Assembly (NCBI GenBank): GCA_002350855.1
Contig: DEFM01000005.1
Coordinates: 41,524-105,523 of the forward strand
Source of the DNA: Prevotellaceae bacterium UBA2852
Lineage (GTDB): Bacteria > Bacteroidota > Bacteroidia > Bacteroidales > Bacteroidaceae
Direction: 5' to 3'
DNA length: 64,000 bases
In this document: one piece after another, positions 49,494-59,475 of the stretch
Numbering within the stretch: the stretch's first letter is position 1
Layout of the letters: every line of letters starts with the position of its first letter
Notes under the pieces: model-generated
The model's database searches: none
What the model was told of the DNA's origin: nothing
What the model saw: the letters and a program-made list of their open reading frames with translations, nothing else
Program-made: the position numbers and the translations under genes

Positions 49494-52400
49494 TTAGAAT
49501 GTAACGTTAAGTCCAAAGGTATATGTTCTGGCACGTGGATAGGAATCCCAGTCGTAATTAGGTGTCTGATAGCCGTCCTTGCCGGATGGTCTTGTGTTTA
49601 CGTCAGGATCCATGCCTCTGTATCCTGAAATGCAGAAGAGGTTGCCGGCAGTGAAGTAAACGCGCAGATTGCCGATGCCTATTTTCCTGGTCAGCACCTT
49701 TGGAATAGTATAGCCGATGGTAAGTGTATTCAGACGGAGATATGAGGCGTCCTCAATGAACTCGGAATTAATCAAACCATATTCATTATATGGGAGTGCA
49801 TACTTGGCGGCTGCATTGAGGTTAGCCAAAGCTGCAGGATCGGTAACAGCGTAGATGTTTCCGTTAGCATCTACATCATACATCTTCCAGCTATCAGATA
49901 TGTAATGGAGACGGTTCCAGCCGAAACTGGTGTCTTTGTTACCCATCATGGTGTGCATCGCATTGGCGTTATAAACCTTTCCGCCTATCTGATAGGTAAA
50001 GCCTGCAGAGAAGTCAATGCCTTTGTAGTTGCCATTGATATTGAAACCGCCTGTATGCTTTGCTATAGCACTGCCAAGGTCGGTAACGTCGGCATTGTTA
50101 ATAACGCCGTCACCATTAACATCCTTGAACTTAACCATACCAGGGATGGCATTCTGTCCTTCAGGACGGGCGTATGAGTTCATGGCTACGGATGAATAGT
50201 TTACAATATCCTTTGTATCGGGGACACCTGGTTTCAATGTCCATACACCATCGACTACGTTGAAGTCGTCAACTGTGTAGAAACCCGCACTCTTGAAACC
50301 TTGTATCGTACCGACAGGCTTTCCTTCGCGAAGGATATAGTCGTAGGTCGGTTTCTTCGTAGTTGATCCCCAGTCAGTCAGGCTGACATCAGCATTGACA
50401 CCATCGACAATCTTCTCAACCTTGCTGGTGTTGTAGTTGTAGGTGGCGTTGACACTCAGATTAAAGTCCTTAGAACGGATGATATCATAACACAATGACA
50501 GTTCGAAACCTTTGTTGGACGTTTTACCCACATTCTGGAACTGGTGGGTATGCCCTGTTGTTTCTGCAACAGGCACCTTCATCAGAATATCCTTGGTTGT
50601 GTTCCAGTAGAAATCGATGTTTCCACGCAGCTTACCGTTCCAGAAGCTAAAGTCCAGACCGAGGTTACGACTAATAGTAGTTTCCCATTTCAAATCAGGA
50701 TTCGCCAGCAATTCTCCAGGAAAGAAAGTAACAATACGCTTTCCATCAACAAAAGTGATGCTTGGTTCCCAGAACTCCTTCCACAAAGATGCGTCAATAT
50801 CGTCATTACCGGATGTACCGTAAGACAAACGCAGCTTTAAGTTGTCGAGCCAGTCCTTGGTTTTTTCCATGAATGGTTCGTCAGATATGCGCCATGCTGC
50901 TGCGGCAGCGGGGAAATAGCCCCAGTGGTTGTTCGGGGCGAACTTTGAACTGCCATCTGCACGGAACGTAGCAGTCAGCAGGTAACGGTACATATAGTTG
51001 TAGTTGACACGGCCAAACCAGGAAACTGTATGGTTGGGATTGCTTACGGTATTGTCCATATTGAGTTTTGCAAGAGCCTTGTCATAGTTTTCTGAATCCA
51101 TATTATACATGGTCATTAAGCCAAAAGCCTGGTCCATGGTGAAATTTGCAGGATAACCTGCTCCGACCATGGAACTCGAACTGGATTTGCTTGCCATAAT
51201 CTCATTACCGGCAAGAAAAGACAACTCATGGTCTTTTCCTAAACCCTGAACCTGATAGTTCAATGTGGTTGCCCAGCGTGTGCCATAGCCCTCGCCCTTA
51301 GTCAGTGTAGCCTTGCTAAACTTGTCGTCCACCCTGCCGCTGTCCCAGTCTTTCTTCTCACTCCAGTTACGGCTTAACGACAACTCCGTCTTTGCTGTCA
51401 GACCAGCCAGAGGTGTCCATGTCAGAGCGCCTATGCCCCGAACTCTATAACGCTTCGATTCAGAGACGTAATTATCGATGTATAAATTGGGATTGTTGGA
51501 TTCTTCATAACTGGCAGACCCTGCTCCCAGATTACCCTTGACGCCGTCACCCAGAGGATTGTCAATGGGAGCATAGCCGTAAACATTGTGACCGGTAGCA
51601 TAACCGAAAGAAGTTCCTTCGAGCTTGGTCTCGGCATAACGCAGGTTGGCATCAAATGTCAGCTCCTTGTTAATCTTCTGGGAAATCTTGAAGTTGGCAC
51701 TCCAACGACGGAAACCTGTATGTATGCGGTTTCCCTCATCAGTCAGATAATTAACTGTGGCATAGTACTTGGTGTTCTGGTTACCGCCAGAGAGCGACAA
51801 GTCGTGATTCCAGCTGTTGGCAGTACGCATAACATCGTCAACGTAATCATGAACTGCCACATTCTTGTAATCATTCAGATGATTGCCGTAGTTTGTTCCT
51901 AAACCGAAGAACTGTGCAACACCGTCACCGTATGACTCACTGTACGAACTGGCATAACTCCACTGGTTCAAAACATAGTCGTATGCATTGAGGGACTCAA
52001 CAGGTTTCTGGGTTTTCTTTACCTGAAAATACATGTTGTACTTCACGGAAACCTTACCATTACCATCTGAGTTCTTTGTTGTAACGAGGATAACTCCGTT
52101 TGCGCCACGCGCACCATAGATGGCTGTTGAAGCAGCATCCTTCAGGACATCGATGCTCTCGATGTTATCGACAGGAATGTCACTGATGTCGCTCACTGCT
52201 ATTCCGTCAACGATATAGAGAGGTTCGTTGCTCTGTGTGATAGAACCACCGCCACGAACACGAATAGACATCTTGGCACCAGGACGACCGTCCTGGGTTA
52301 TTACGTTCACGCCGGGAAGCTGCCCCTGCAGAGCCTGAGCCACGTTAGCAACAGGATTGACAGCCAATTTGTCGCCGCTTACTGATGCGACAGCACCTGT

Positions 52401-52739
52401 CAGGTCGCGGCGCTTCATTGTGCCGTAGCCTACCACTACCACGTCTTCCAAAGTTGTGTGGTCTTCTTCCAGCGTGATGTTCATGCTGCTGACAGCTTTC
52501 AGGAACTGAGGCTTGTAGCCTATATACGAGAACTTGAGGATTGTGTTGTCGGGAACGTTGACACTGAAATTGCCTTCAATGTCGGTTACCGTACCCTTGT
52601 CACTACCATAGGTAATTATTACTCCCATCAGAGGTTCTCCTGTCATATCCTTGACATTACCCCTGACTGAATTCTGGGCAAACCCTCTTAGCCCAAATGC
52701 GCAAAGTAGTATGGCAAAGAGCAGTATTCTTTTTTGCAT
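49494..52739 (-). CDS. SusC/RagA-type TonB-dependent transporter
   Basis: 1081 residues. Signal peptide MQKRILLFAILLCAFGLRGF; carboxypeptidase-regulatory-like domain at about 25-95 (VRGNVKDMTGEPLMGVIITY, DNTILKFSYIGYK); plug domain with LQGQLPGVNVITQDGRPGAK, SIRVRGGGSI and the SusC signature IYGARGANGVILVTTK; then a 22-strand barrel ending ARTYTFGLNVTF. It imports oligosaccharides with SusD. No glycoside hydrolase, sensor kinase or ECF sigma/anti-sigma pair adjoins, so this is an orphan pair. The upstream 890-base gap contains tandem promoters and hairpins. Confidence 0.95.
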   Translation of the reverse strand: MQKRILLFAILLCAFGLRGFAQNSVRGNVKDMTGEPLMGVIITYGSDKGTVTDIEGNFSVNVPDNTILKFSYIGYKPQFLKAVSSMNITLEEDHTTLEDVVVVGYGTMKRRDLTGAVASVSGDKLAVNPVANVAQALQGQLPGVNVITQDGRPGAKMSIRVRGGGSITQSNEPLYIVDGIAVSDISDIPVDNIESIDVLKDAASTAIYGARGANGVILVTTKNSDGNGKVSVKYNMYFQVKKTQKPVESLNAYDYVLNQWSYASSYSESYGDGVAQFFGLGTNYGNHLNDYKNVAVHDYVDDVMRTANSWNHDLSLSGGNQNTKYYATVNYLTDEGNRIHTGFRRWSANFKISQKINKELTFDANLRYAETKLEGTSFGYATGHNVYGYAPIDNPLGDGVKGNLGAGSASYEESNNPNLYIDNYVSESKRYRVRGIGALTWTPLAGLTAKTELSLSRNWSEKKDWDSGRVDDKFSKATLTKGEGYGTRWATTLNYQVQGLGKDHELSFLAGNEIMASKSSSSSMVGAGYPANFTMDQAFGLMTMYNMDSENYDKALAKLNMDNTVSNPNHTVSWFGRVNYNYMYRYLLTATFRADGSSKFAPNNHWGYFPAAAAAWRISDEPFMEKTKDWLDNLKLRLSYGTSGNDDIDASLWKEFWEPSITFVDGKRIVTFFPGELLANPDLKWETTISRNLGLDFSFWNGKLRGNIDFYWNTTKDILMKVPVAETTGHTHQFQNVGKTSNKGFELSLCYDIIRSKDFNLSVNATYNYNTSKVEKIVDGVNADVSLTDWGSTTKKPTYDYILREGKPVGTIQGFKSAGFYTVDDFNVVDGVWTLKPGVPDTKDIVNYSSVAMNSYARPEGQNAIPGMVKFKDVNGDGVINNADVTDLGSAIAKHTGGFNINGNYKGIDFSAGFTYQIGGKVYNANAMHTMMGNKDTSFGWNRLHYISDSWKMYDVDANGNIYAVTDPAALANLNAAAKYALPYNEYGLINSEFIEDASYLRLNTLTIGYTIPKVLTRKIGIGNLRVYFTAGNLFCISGYRGMDPDVNTRPSGKDGYQTPNYDWDSYPRARTYTFGLNVTF

Positions 52740-52917
52740 TTTATTTATATTTATTTTATTTTTAACACAAAATAAACAAATAAAAGTGAACGAACCAAAA
52801 ATAACAACTGTTTTCTCTCACTGTCACTATTATTTAGTGAGAAATATACAGGGATTTTATCACCGCTTTATTTAAAACCATTATAAATAACAGGAAACGG
52901 CTTTTTTAACATTTGAA

Positions 52918-52946
52918 GACCCCCTCTAACTCCCCCAAGGGGGAGG
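52918..52946 (+). repeat. GC-rich palindromic element, copy 15
   Basis: GACCCCCTCTAACTCCCCCA then AGGGGGAGG; same subtype as copy 2 in opposite orientation. Followed at 52970-52998 by CACTCTTCATTCTTC words. Confidence 0.75.
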
Positions 52947-53127
52947 ATAAAGCCATCCGGATGGAGATTTTTCACTCTTCATTCTTCATTCTTCACTTAA
53001 AGAGGGGGGTAGGCTGTTTTGTTTGTTGCTTGCGCTTTTTATGCGCAAATTGCAACTCAAAATGCTCCGCCACCCTCCAAAGTGTCAAAACTGCCGCTTT
53101 CCTTTTTCTGTAAAACTTAACTCTTTT

Positions 53128-53203
53128 CAAATTTAAACTTAACTTCCGTTGCAAAAAGACTTAACTTTAACATTTTGCAAAGTTAACTTCCGTTGAAAAA
53201 AGA
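53128..53203 (-). promoter_or_regulatory. Two -7 boxes and direct repeats upstream of susC
   Basis: Minus-strand TAAATTTG (53135-53128) and TAACTTTG (53185-53178) fit the -7 consensus. TTAACTTCCGTTGCAAAAAG (from 53139) and its near-copy from 53183 are direct repeats 44 bases apart. Either box would leave a leader of about 400 bases before susC. Confidence 0.5.
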
Positions 53204-53315
53204 GTTCGCCAGAGTTGAAACTCCGGCGAACTTACATTTTGTCAAAATGCAAAAAAGAAAAGGATGCATAACCACTCGTGCGGCTATGCATCCTTTTCCT
53301 GCTAATGCAAAGATA
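53196..53315 (-). ncRNA. Putative short leader RNA: promoter followed by two intrinsic terminators
   Basis: On the minus strand TATCTTTG (53315-53308) is followed within ten bases by a 13-bp stem AAAAGGATGCATA/TATGCATCCTTTT ending in CTTTTTT. Next come AGTTCGCC/GGCGAACT with an inner GAGTT/AACTC stem, also ending in CTTTTTT. Predicted products are about 50 and 105 nt. Either a small RNA or a double attenuator ahead of susC. Confidence 0.55.
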
Positions 53316-53567
53316 CAACATTTTTCTGCGAAAAACAAATGTTAAATTCCAATTTAACATTTATCAACAAATCGTACATTGCTGACTATCAAGTAAATGA
53401 CAAATCGCATTTTGTTTAACCTTGTTAAGCGTAAATAGATTTGGCAAGTAACAAAAAAGGGGGCAAACTAATTACGTTGGTTCTCTAAGTCTGATAAACA
53501 TATTCAGCAACAGTAATCAAAATGCAACAAATTTGTGAACAAACGACAATGTTAAGAAAAAATGTCG

Positions 53568-53575
53568 TACCTTTG
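53568..53575 (+). promoter_or_regulatory. -7 box of rlpA
   Basis: TACCTTTG, 55 bases before the ATG at 53630. Confidence 0.6.
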
Positions 53576-53629
53576 CAGAAAACAAACGAAATAACACCTA
53601 CGGGAACAGATAATTCCTGTTTTCTCCCT

Positions 53630-54070
53630 ATGAAAAAATTCTCTTTCTTACATTTCTTAGGTTTTGTTGCAGTATCTATACTTTTTCTTCTGCCAACAAA
53701 CACATATGCACAGAACAACAACCTCACAGTAGTTGACGGCAAAGGTACATACTACACACCTCGTGAAGGCAAGGGAACTGCCAGCGGTGAACCATACCGT
53801 CGCAAGGAATACACCTGTGCCCATCGCACTTTGCCGTTCGGCACTCGACTCATGGTTACAAACCTGAAAAATCAGAAAGCTGTGGTTGTACGTGTGAATG
53901 ACCGAGGTCCTTTCACTCGCGGATTCGTGGTTGACCTCACTTATGCCGGTGCTGAAGCCATAGATATTGTAAAAGCGGGAGTAGTGCCTGTTCACCTTGA
54001 AGTTGTCGGTGACTCAATACCGCTGGGACCTATTTCACAAGAACCCGGTCTCCAAGACGTTTCGCAATAG
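53630..54070 (+). CDS. RlpA-like double-psi beta-barrel protein
   Basis: About 146 residues from ATG 53630 (MKKFSFLHFLGFVAVSILFL, signal to TYAQ); longer upstream reading covers the promoter. The DPBB domain shows GKGTYYTPREGKGTASGEPY, AHRTLPFGTRLMVTNLKNQK and VVVRVNDRGPFTRGFVVDLT, with the catalytic Asp of RlpA-type lytic transglycosylases in VNDRGPF. No SPOR domain follows. Acts in the periplasm on peptidoglycan. Its 3' end overlaps the convergent dnaG by 41 bases. Confidence 0.88.
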   Translation: MKKFSFLHFLGFVAVSILFLLPTNTYAQNNNLTVVDGKGTYYTPREGKGTASGEPYRRKEYTCAHRTLPFGTRLMVTNLKNQKAVVVRVNDRGPFTRGFVVDLTYAGAEAIDIVKAGVVPVHLEVVGDSIPLGPISQEPGLQDVSQ

Positions 54071-56180
54071 CGCGTTGCACGGCTGTTATGTGCAGCAATT
54101 GCTGTAGCACGTCTTTACTGCGAGTAGCGGCAGACTTTACGTCAGGCTGGTTCAACAGACGAGTCAGGCGTTGAACCTCTTCTTTCACCACACCGTATTT
54201 ATAATCAAGCATCAGATGTGAAATATATTCTCCGATGCGTTCGTTTTCAGGTGTAATCTGGTATTTCTTACTCAACTGATAACGATCGCTGAGCATATCA
54301 GATGCCACAAGGCTGACTTCTTCCGACGGGCTATTAAGGAAGAATCTGCTACACTTAAAATCAGGCTCGTTAAGATGCGGAAGCACACTCTGCAACATCT
54401 GCTGATAAACAGGATTGTGAAACGCCAACTCGTCTATCCGCAGTTCATTGTCCACAAACTCTGCCAATGCAATCTCGGCGTTCTCTCCCTCAAGTGTCTG
54501 GATACAGATCCGGCACTCTCCGTAACGCACCACAAGTCGCATAATAAGCTGTTCAACTCCCAGCAACTGACGTTCTTGTGGAGAGACGGCAGGTTTAGTA
54601 GTCGTAACAGACTGCACATCAACATCTATCGGAGGAATGACTTCAGGTGGAGGAATCAGATTGTCGTCCGGTAGAGGTATTTCCGTATCAGGAGGGGGAA
54701 TCAGATTGTCATCAACAGGAGGCAGCTCTTGTCGAGAAGCATCAGCAGCTGGAGCGGTAGTTGTATTAACCGAAGGAGTATTGGATGCCGGCTGGCGCTG
54801 CTGCTCACGTATTCCCGACGTTCCGTCGCCTACCCGTTGCCTTTCGCGTTCCTGGCGCTGCTGCTTGATATACTCACGCAAAAGCTTATTGCACTCACGC
54901 AGCAACATCTGTTCGTCCATCTTGAGCAGTTCGCTACATTCATGGACATAGGAAGCACGAACAATCTCATCTGGTATCACACTGATGCTACGCAGGATAT
55001 TCTGTGCGAGTTCGCTTCGTTTGCGAGGATCATGACCAGCGTCCTCAAGAAGAAGATTGGTCTTAAACAGAATGAAGTCTGTCTGATTGTCAGTTACATA
55101 CTGACGGAACTCGGTTGCATTGTGCTTACGGGCAAAACTGTCAGGGTCATCACCATCGGGCAGAAGCAGCACTTTCACATTCATTCCTGCAGCCAGAAGC
55201 ATGTCTGTTCCACGCAGTGCAGCTTTGATTCCCGCTGCATCTCCGTCATAGAGAAGGGTTATGTTGGAAGTAAAGCGGTGCAGGAGACGGATTTGTGCCT
55301 CATTGAGGGCTGTTCCGGAATTGGCTACCACGTTTTCCACTCCGCACTGGTGCATGGAGATAACGTCAGTATAGCCTTCAACCATATACACAAGATCGTC
55401 CTTAACTATCTGTTTCTTAGCTTGGAATATGCCATAAAGCTCCCGACTCTTGGTGAAAATCTCCGATTCCGGAGAATTGATGTATTTCTGATTAACGCCC
55501 TTGGTACGCGCGTCAAGCACTCGTCCTCCGAAAGCCACGATTTTGCCGTTTGCCGCAAACCAAGGGAAAATGACACGTCCACGATATCTGTCGTTGACTT
55601 TGCCATTGTCGCGCTGATAGGAAAGACCGGTTTTCAGAAGGAACTCAGTCTTGTAGCCCTTGCTTTGAGCAGCTTTGGACATGGCATCCCATTCATCAAG
55701 CGAAAAACCAAGACGGAATTTTTCAATGATGTCGTCTCTGAAACCTCTGGAACGGAAATACGCCAAACCCACGGCACGTCCGTCTTCGTTGTTCAGCATC
55801 GTGTCGTGGAAATAATTGCTTGCCCATTCGTTTACGGCAAACAAACTTTCTCTAAGATTCTGATTCTGACGCTCTTCCGGGGTAAGTTCGCGCTCTTCAA
55901 CCTCTATTCCGTATTTCTTTCCCAGGAAGCGCAAGGCTTCAATGTAGTTCAGCTGTTCCATTTTCATGATGAAGTGAACGGCATTGCCGCCTTCACCACA
56001 GGAAAAGCATTTGCATATACCACGAGCAGGATTGACGTAGAAGGAAGGTGTAGTATCGTCGTGGAAAGGACACAGTCCCTTGTAACTCGTACCAGAGCGG
56101 CGCAAGTGAACATATTCCGATACCACGTCAACTATGTTGGCTGCATCTACAATCCGATTTATGGTATTCTGGTCAATCAA
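54030..56180 (-). CDS. dnaG: DNA primase
   Basis: A 716-residue replication primase making RNA primers at the fork. N-terminal zinc ribbon CPFHDDTTPSFYV ... CKCFSCGEGG (about 37-65), catalytic core with RVIFPWFAANGKIVAFGGRV, TOPRIM motifs VEGYTDVISMHQ (near 268) and LLYDGDAAGIKAAL (near 312). A Pro-rich variable linker (about 445-525, DDNLIPPPDTEIPLPDDN) precedes the helicase-binding C-terminal part. Adjacent to a lipoprotein gene upstream by nine bases. Confidence 0.96.
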   Translation of the reverse strand: MIDQNTINRIVDAANIVDVVSEYVHLRRSGTSYKGLCPFHDDTTPSFYVNPARGICKCFSCGEGGNAVHFIMKMEQLNYIEALRFLGKKYGIEVEERELTPEERQNQNLRESLFAVNEWASNYFHDTMLNNEDGRAVGLAYFRSRGFRDDIIEKFRLGFSLDEWDAMSKAAQSKGYKTEFLLKTGLSYQRDNGKVNDRYRGRVIFPWFAANGKIVAFGGRVLDARTKGVNQKYINSPESEIFTKSRELYGIFQAKKQIVKDDLVYMVEGYTDVISMHQCGVENVVANSGTALNEAQIRLLHRFTSNITLLYDGDAAGIKAALRGTDMLLAAGMNVKVLLLPDGDDPDSFARKHNATEFRQYVTDNQTDFILFKTNLLLEDAGHDPRKRSELAQNILRSISVIPDEIVRASYVHECSELLKMDEQMLLRECNKLLREYIKQQRQERERQRVGDGTSGIREQQRQPASNTPSVNTTTAPAADASRQELPPVDDNLIPPPDTEIPLPDDNLIPPPEVIPPIDVDVQSVTTTKPAVSPQERQLLGVEQLIMRLVVRYGECRICIQTLEGENAEIALAEFVDNELRIDELAFHNPVYQQMLQSVLPHLNEPDFKCSRFFLNSPSEEVSLVASDMLSDRYQLSKKYQITPENERIGEYISHLMLDYKYGVVKEEVQRLTRLLNQPDVKSAATRSKDVLQQLLHITAVQRAIAKRLGDRVLVK

Positions 56181-56189
56181 GCCTACTTG

Positions 56190-56858
56190 TTACTTACCCA
56201 ATTGGTATGTGATTTCGTAAAAATATGGGGTTACATAGTTCTGTGCAGTCGTTGTTCCGGAAGTATGTGGAACAATCAGGCGTACCTTTGCTGTGGCAGG
56301 CGCTGGCATACGAGTCAGACGGATAAAGTCGAGCGGTTTGAGCCACGATTCAGGAACAATTGTTTGATAAGCAGCCATATAACCGTCATCGGAGAATGAA
56401 CCCTCGTATGTTCTTCCACGATGAGAATAGCGACACAACATCTTATCGGGCTTTGCCGCATAATAGTTGGTATATGTGCTATCACCGCTTTCCACAGAAC
56501 ACTCCATGAAACGGCATAGAATCTCCTTTGACACAGTGCTGTCGGGACGTTCCTTTGCCATCTCAATCATAGTCTGTCCCTCACCACGACGAACAATCTG
56601 CATATAGATGCCGTCTTCATTGAAGAGCACATACTCATTCTGCAGCGTATCAGTGATTGAATCCTGAGCATAAAATGTGGATTCACTAATCACCTTAATC
56701 GGTCCGACCAAGTCATTATCCTTGATAAACCTCTCGATATTCTTGCGTTCCTTGTTTTTCATATCGGCATAGGTCTCACCATCGTCGCACGATGAAAATA
56801 CACACGCCAAAAGAGGCAGAAGAAGAAATAAACGAGAAATAACGAATAAACTTTTCAT
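56190..56858 (-). CDS. FKBP-like lipoprotein (DUF4827-type)
   Basis: 222 residues with lipoprotein signal MKSLFVISRLFLLLPLLACV and lipobox FSSC. The body (KNIERFIKDNDLVGPIKVIS, YVLFNEDGIYMQIVRRGEGQ, WLKPLDFIRLTRMPAPATAK and VPHTSG) resembles Bacteroidales DUF4827 lipoproteins with an FKBP-like fold; key isomerase residues are not conserved as far as I can judge. Nine bases before dnaG on the same strand. Role unknown. Confidence 0.65.
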   Translation of the reverse strand: MKSLFVISRLFLLLPLLACVFSSCDDGETYADMKNKERKNIERFIKDNDLVGPIKVISESTFYAQDSITDTLQNEYVLFNEDGIYMQIVRRGEGQTMIEMAKERPDSTVSKEILCRFMECSVESGDSTYTNYYAAKPDKMLCRYSHRGRTYEGSFSDDGYMAAYQTIVPESWLKPLDFIRLTRMPAPATAKVRLIVPHTSGTTTAQNYVTPYFYEITYQLGK

Positions 56859-57046
56859 AAAAAAAATACAATTCTGATTTTCGACTGCAAAGGTAAGGAT
56901 AAGTAAGAAAAACTCAAAAATTTTTTAAGTATTTAACCGAGTGAGAATAGATTCACAATGTAACAAAGGGGAAAAACTTAACGAATTGTTTTGCCATACA
57001 ATCAAATTGCGCTAACTTTGCACAGATTTATACATATTATATTTAA

Positions 57047-57616
57047 ATGAGCAACTCTCTCGAACACACAAATCAGCAATTCCGCAAAGCAATGCAAGCC
57101 TGCCGGACAGTGTTCAGCAAGAAACTCAGCGACTATGGAGCAGCGTGGAGAATTATGCGTCCATCGTCGGTGACTGACCAGATTTTCATCAAGGCAAACC
57201 GCATTCGTTCGCTTGAGGTTAAAGGGACTTCGCTTGTAGGCGAAGGCATTTATCCTGAATTCCAGGCTATAGTCAACTATGGTATCGTGGGACTGATTCA
57301 GCTTGAGCTTGGCTATGCAGAGAAGGAGGATATTGACAAGGAGCAGGCTTTGAAGCTCTACGACAAATATGCCAACACTGCGCTGGAACTGATGATTCGT
57401 AAAAACCACGACTACGACGAAGCATGGCGTTCCATGCGTGTGAGCAGTTATACAGACCTCATTCTGATGAAAATTTACCGTACCAAGGAAATTGAGCAGA
57501 ACGACGGGCACACACAAGTATCGGAAGGCATAGACGCCAACTATCTCGACATGATAAACTACTCCGTATTCGGACTTATCAAACTTGATGAAAGCGCTGA
57601 AGGAAAAAATTCGTAA
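57047..57616 (+). CDS. DUF1599 protein (nucleotide-modification-associated domain)
   Basis: 189 residues made of two similar halves: KKLSDYGAAWRIMRPSSVTD with QIFIKANRIRSLE (about 24-60) and KNHDYDEAWRSMRVSSYTDL with ILMKIYRTKEIEQ (about 118-155). This is the DUF1599 duplication; the family is linked by name to nucleotide modification but its activity is unclear. First gene of a rightward cluster that is conserved in Bacteroidales; its end overlaps the next gene by 32 bases. Confidence 0.8.
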   Translation: MSNSLEHTNQQFRKAMQACRTVFSKKLSDYGAAWRIMRPSSVTDQIFIKANRIRSLEVKGTSLVGEGIYPEFQAIVNYGIVGLIQLELGYAEKEDIDKEQALKLYDKYANTALELMIRKNHDYDEAWRSMRVSSYTDLILMKIYRTKEIEQNDGHTQVSEGIDANYLDMINYSVFGLIKLDESAEGKNS

Positions 57617-58574
57617 GTATCTGCCATGGATTGTTAACGTGAGCAGAGCGCTGCTTGCAGTAACCTTCCTGCTATCGGGACTTATTAAAGCCAACGATCC
57701 CATCGGTACATCCATAAAAACGGGAGAATACCTCCGCGCTATGGGGGTTGCCGACATCGAAGAAATTAGCACACTGCTTCTGGCAATAGGACAAACGATG
57801 CTGGAGACTACTTTGGGACTTTATCTCCTGCTTGGACTTCGCCGCAGAACCATATCACTGTTCAGTACTCTGTTCATGTTAATAATGACCGCTCTGACAG
57901 TGTGGATTGTGATAGATGAACCTGTCGGCGACTGCGGTTGCTTTGGCGACGCCATCGTCCTCTCCAACGGTGCAACACTGGCTAAGAACATCCTGCTTCT
58001 AAGTTGTGCGCTTATAGTGATGCGATGGTACAGATTGCAGCCACGACTCATCACCCGCAGCAGTTTGACATGGGCTGCCACTTTCCTGCCTCTCACCGCT
58101 GTCCTCGCATTAGCCGTGCAATGCATCTACCACCAGCCTTTCATTGACTGGCGCCCGTACAAAATCGGTGCAGACATGAGACAATTGCATGAGTTCTATG
58201 CCTACGACACAAATGCCGACGAAGACATTACAGACAGCATCACCAGCAGTAAAGGTCTCACTTTGATACTCACCTGCCCCGACCTCGACAAAGCGGATCA
58301 GGGAATTACAGGTAACATCAACGAAATCTACGACTACTGCAACGATCATAATCTGAAATTCTACTGCATCACCGCCTCCGACGAGGAAGCTCAGGAACAA
58401 TGGACAGACTACACCGGTGCAGAATACTCTTATTTGGAAGGTGACCACGAAGTTCTTTTAACAATGGTCAGAGCAAATCCCGGACTAATGTTGCTTCGCG
58501 ACGGAATCATCCAGCACAAATGGAGTAACTGGGACATGCCGAATGCAGAGGAATTGGAGGAGTATTTAAAGTGA
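57585..58574 (+). CDS. DoxX/MauE-like membrane protein (BT_3928-type)
   Basis: 329 residues. Four hydrophobic segments in the first 175 residues (VSRALLAVTFLLSGLIKAND first) form a DoxX/MauE-like module containing the Cys pair DCGCFGDAIVLSNGA. The C-terminal 130 residues are soluble and thioredoxin-like in secondary pattern (LTLILTCPDLDKADQG, GLMLLRDGIIQHKWSNWDMP) but without an evident CxxC. Such proteins may handle redox in the membrane. The TGA stop lies in a GTGAAAAGTGAAGAGTG word repeat. Confidence 0.75.
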   Translation: MMKALKEKIRKYLPWIVNVSRALLAVTFLLSGLIKANDPIGTSIKTGEYLRAMGVADIEEISTLLLAIGQTMLETTLGLYLLLGLRRRTISLFSTLFMLIMTALTVWIVIDEPVGDCGCFGDAIVLSNGATLAKNILLLSCALIVMRWYRLQPRLITRSSLTWAATFLPLTAVLALAVQCIYHQPFIDWRPYKIGADMRQLHEFYAYDTNADEDITDSITSSKGLTLILTCPDLDKADQGITGNINEIYDYCNDHNLKFYCITASDEEAQEQWTDYTGAEYSYLEGDHEVLLTMVRANPGLMLLRDGIIQHKWSNWDMPNAEELEEYLK

Positions 58575-58607
58575 AAAGTGAAGAGTGAAGAGTGAAGAAT
58601 GAAGAAT
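58570..58607. repeat. GTGAAGAGTGAAGAATG word repeat
   Basis: Five tandem 7-8 base words that also provide the stop codon of the preceding gene. Confidence 0.85.
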
Positions 58608-58700
58608 CACAGAACGAAGTGATGTAACAGTAAAGAGTGAGACATTCAATAAAGAATTGAAATAACAAACAAGTATAATAACCTATTAAAAATTAGAACA

Positions 58701-59459
58701 ATGAGAAAGAAAATTGTAGCCGGAAACTGGAAAATGAACAAGAACCTCCAGGAAGGTATCGAACTCGCAACAGAACTCAACAACGTACTTGCAGCTGAAA
58801 AGCCAAACTGCGACGTAGTAATCTGCACTCCATTCATTCACCTCGCTAAGGTGAGCGACATCATTGACCACAAAACAATCGGTCTTGGTGCTGAGAACTG
58901 CGCAGACAAAGCATCTGGTGCTTACACAGGTGAAGTTAGTGCAGAAATGGTTAAGTCAACTGGTGCTGAATATGTAATCCTCGGACACAGCGAACGTCGT
59001 GAATACTACAACGAGACTCCTGAAATCCTCCGTGAGAAAGTTCAGCTCGCTCTTGCTAACGGTCTGAAAGTAATCTTCTGCATCGGTGAAAGCCTTGCAC
59101 AGCGTGAAGCTGGCGAACAGAATGCAGTTGTTAAGGCAGAACTCGAAGGCAGCGTATTCAACCTCTCTGCTGAAGACTTCGCAAAGATTGTTATCGCATA
59201 CGAACCAATCTGGGCTATCGGTACAGGTAAGACTGCAACCAGCGACCAGGCTGAGGAAATCCACGCATACATCCGTTCAGTAGTTGCTGACCGCTACGGC
59301 AAGGAAGTTGCAGACAACACCAGCATCCTCTACGGTGGTAGCTGCAAGGCTTCAAACGCTCCTGAACTCTTCGCTAAGCCTGACATCGACGGTGGACTTA
59401 TCGGTGGAGCTTCTCTCAAAGTCGCTGACTTCAAGGGAATCATTGACGCTTGGAAATAA
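58701..59459 (+). CDS. tpiA: Triosephosphate isomerase
   Basis: 252-residue glycolytic enzyme interconverting DHAP and glyceraldehyde-3-phosphate. GNWKMNKN near 9, catalytic His in [14 protein letters not shown] near 98, catalytic Glu in [20 protein letters not shown] near 170, phosphate loop [14 protein letters not shown] and GLIGGASLK. Codon use is notably biased, as for a highly expressed gene. Confidence 0.97.
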   Translation: MRKKIVAGNWKMNKNLQEGIELATELNNVLAAEKPNCDVVICTPFIHLAKVSDIIDHKTIGLGAENCADKASGAYTGEVSAEMVKSTGAEYVILGHSERREYYNETPEILREKVQLALANGLKVIFCIGESLAQREAGEQNAVVKAELEGSVFNLSAEDFAKIVIAYEPIWAIGTGKTATSDQAEEIHAYIRSVVADRYGKEVADNTSILYGGSCKASNAPELFAKPDIDGGLIGGASLKVADFKGIIDAWK

Positions 59460-59475
59460 TAATGCATTTCTTATA

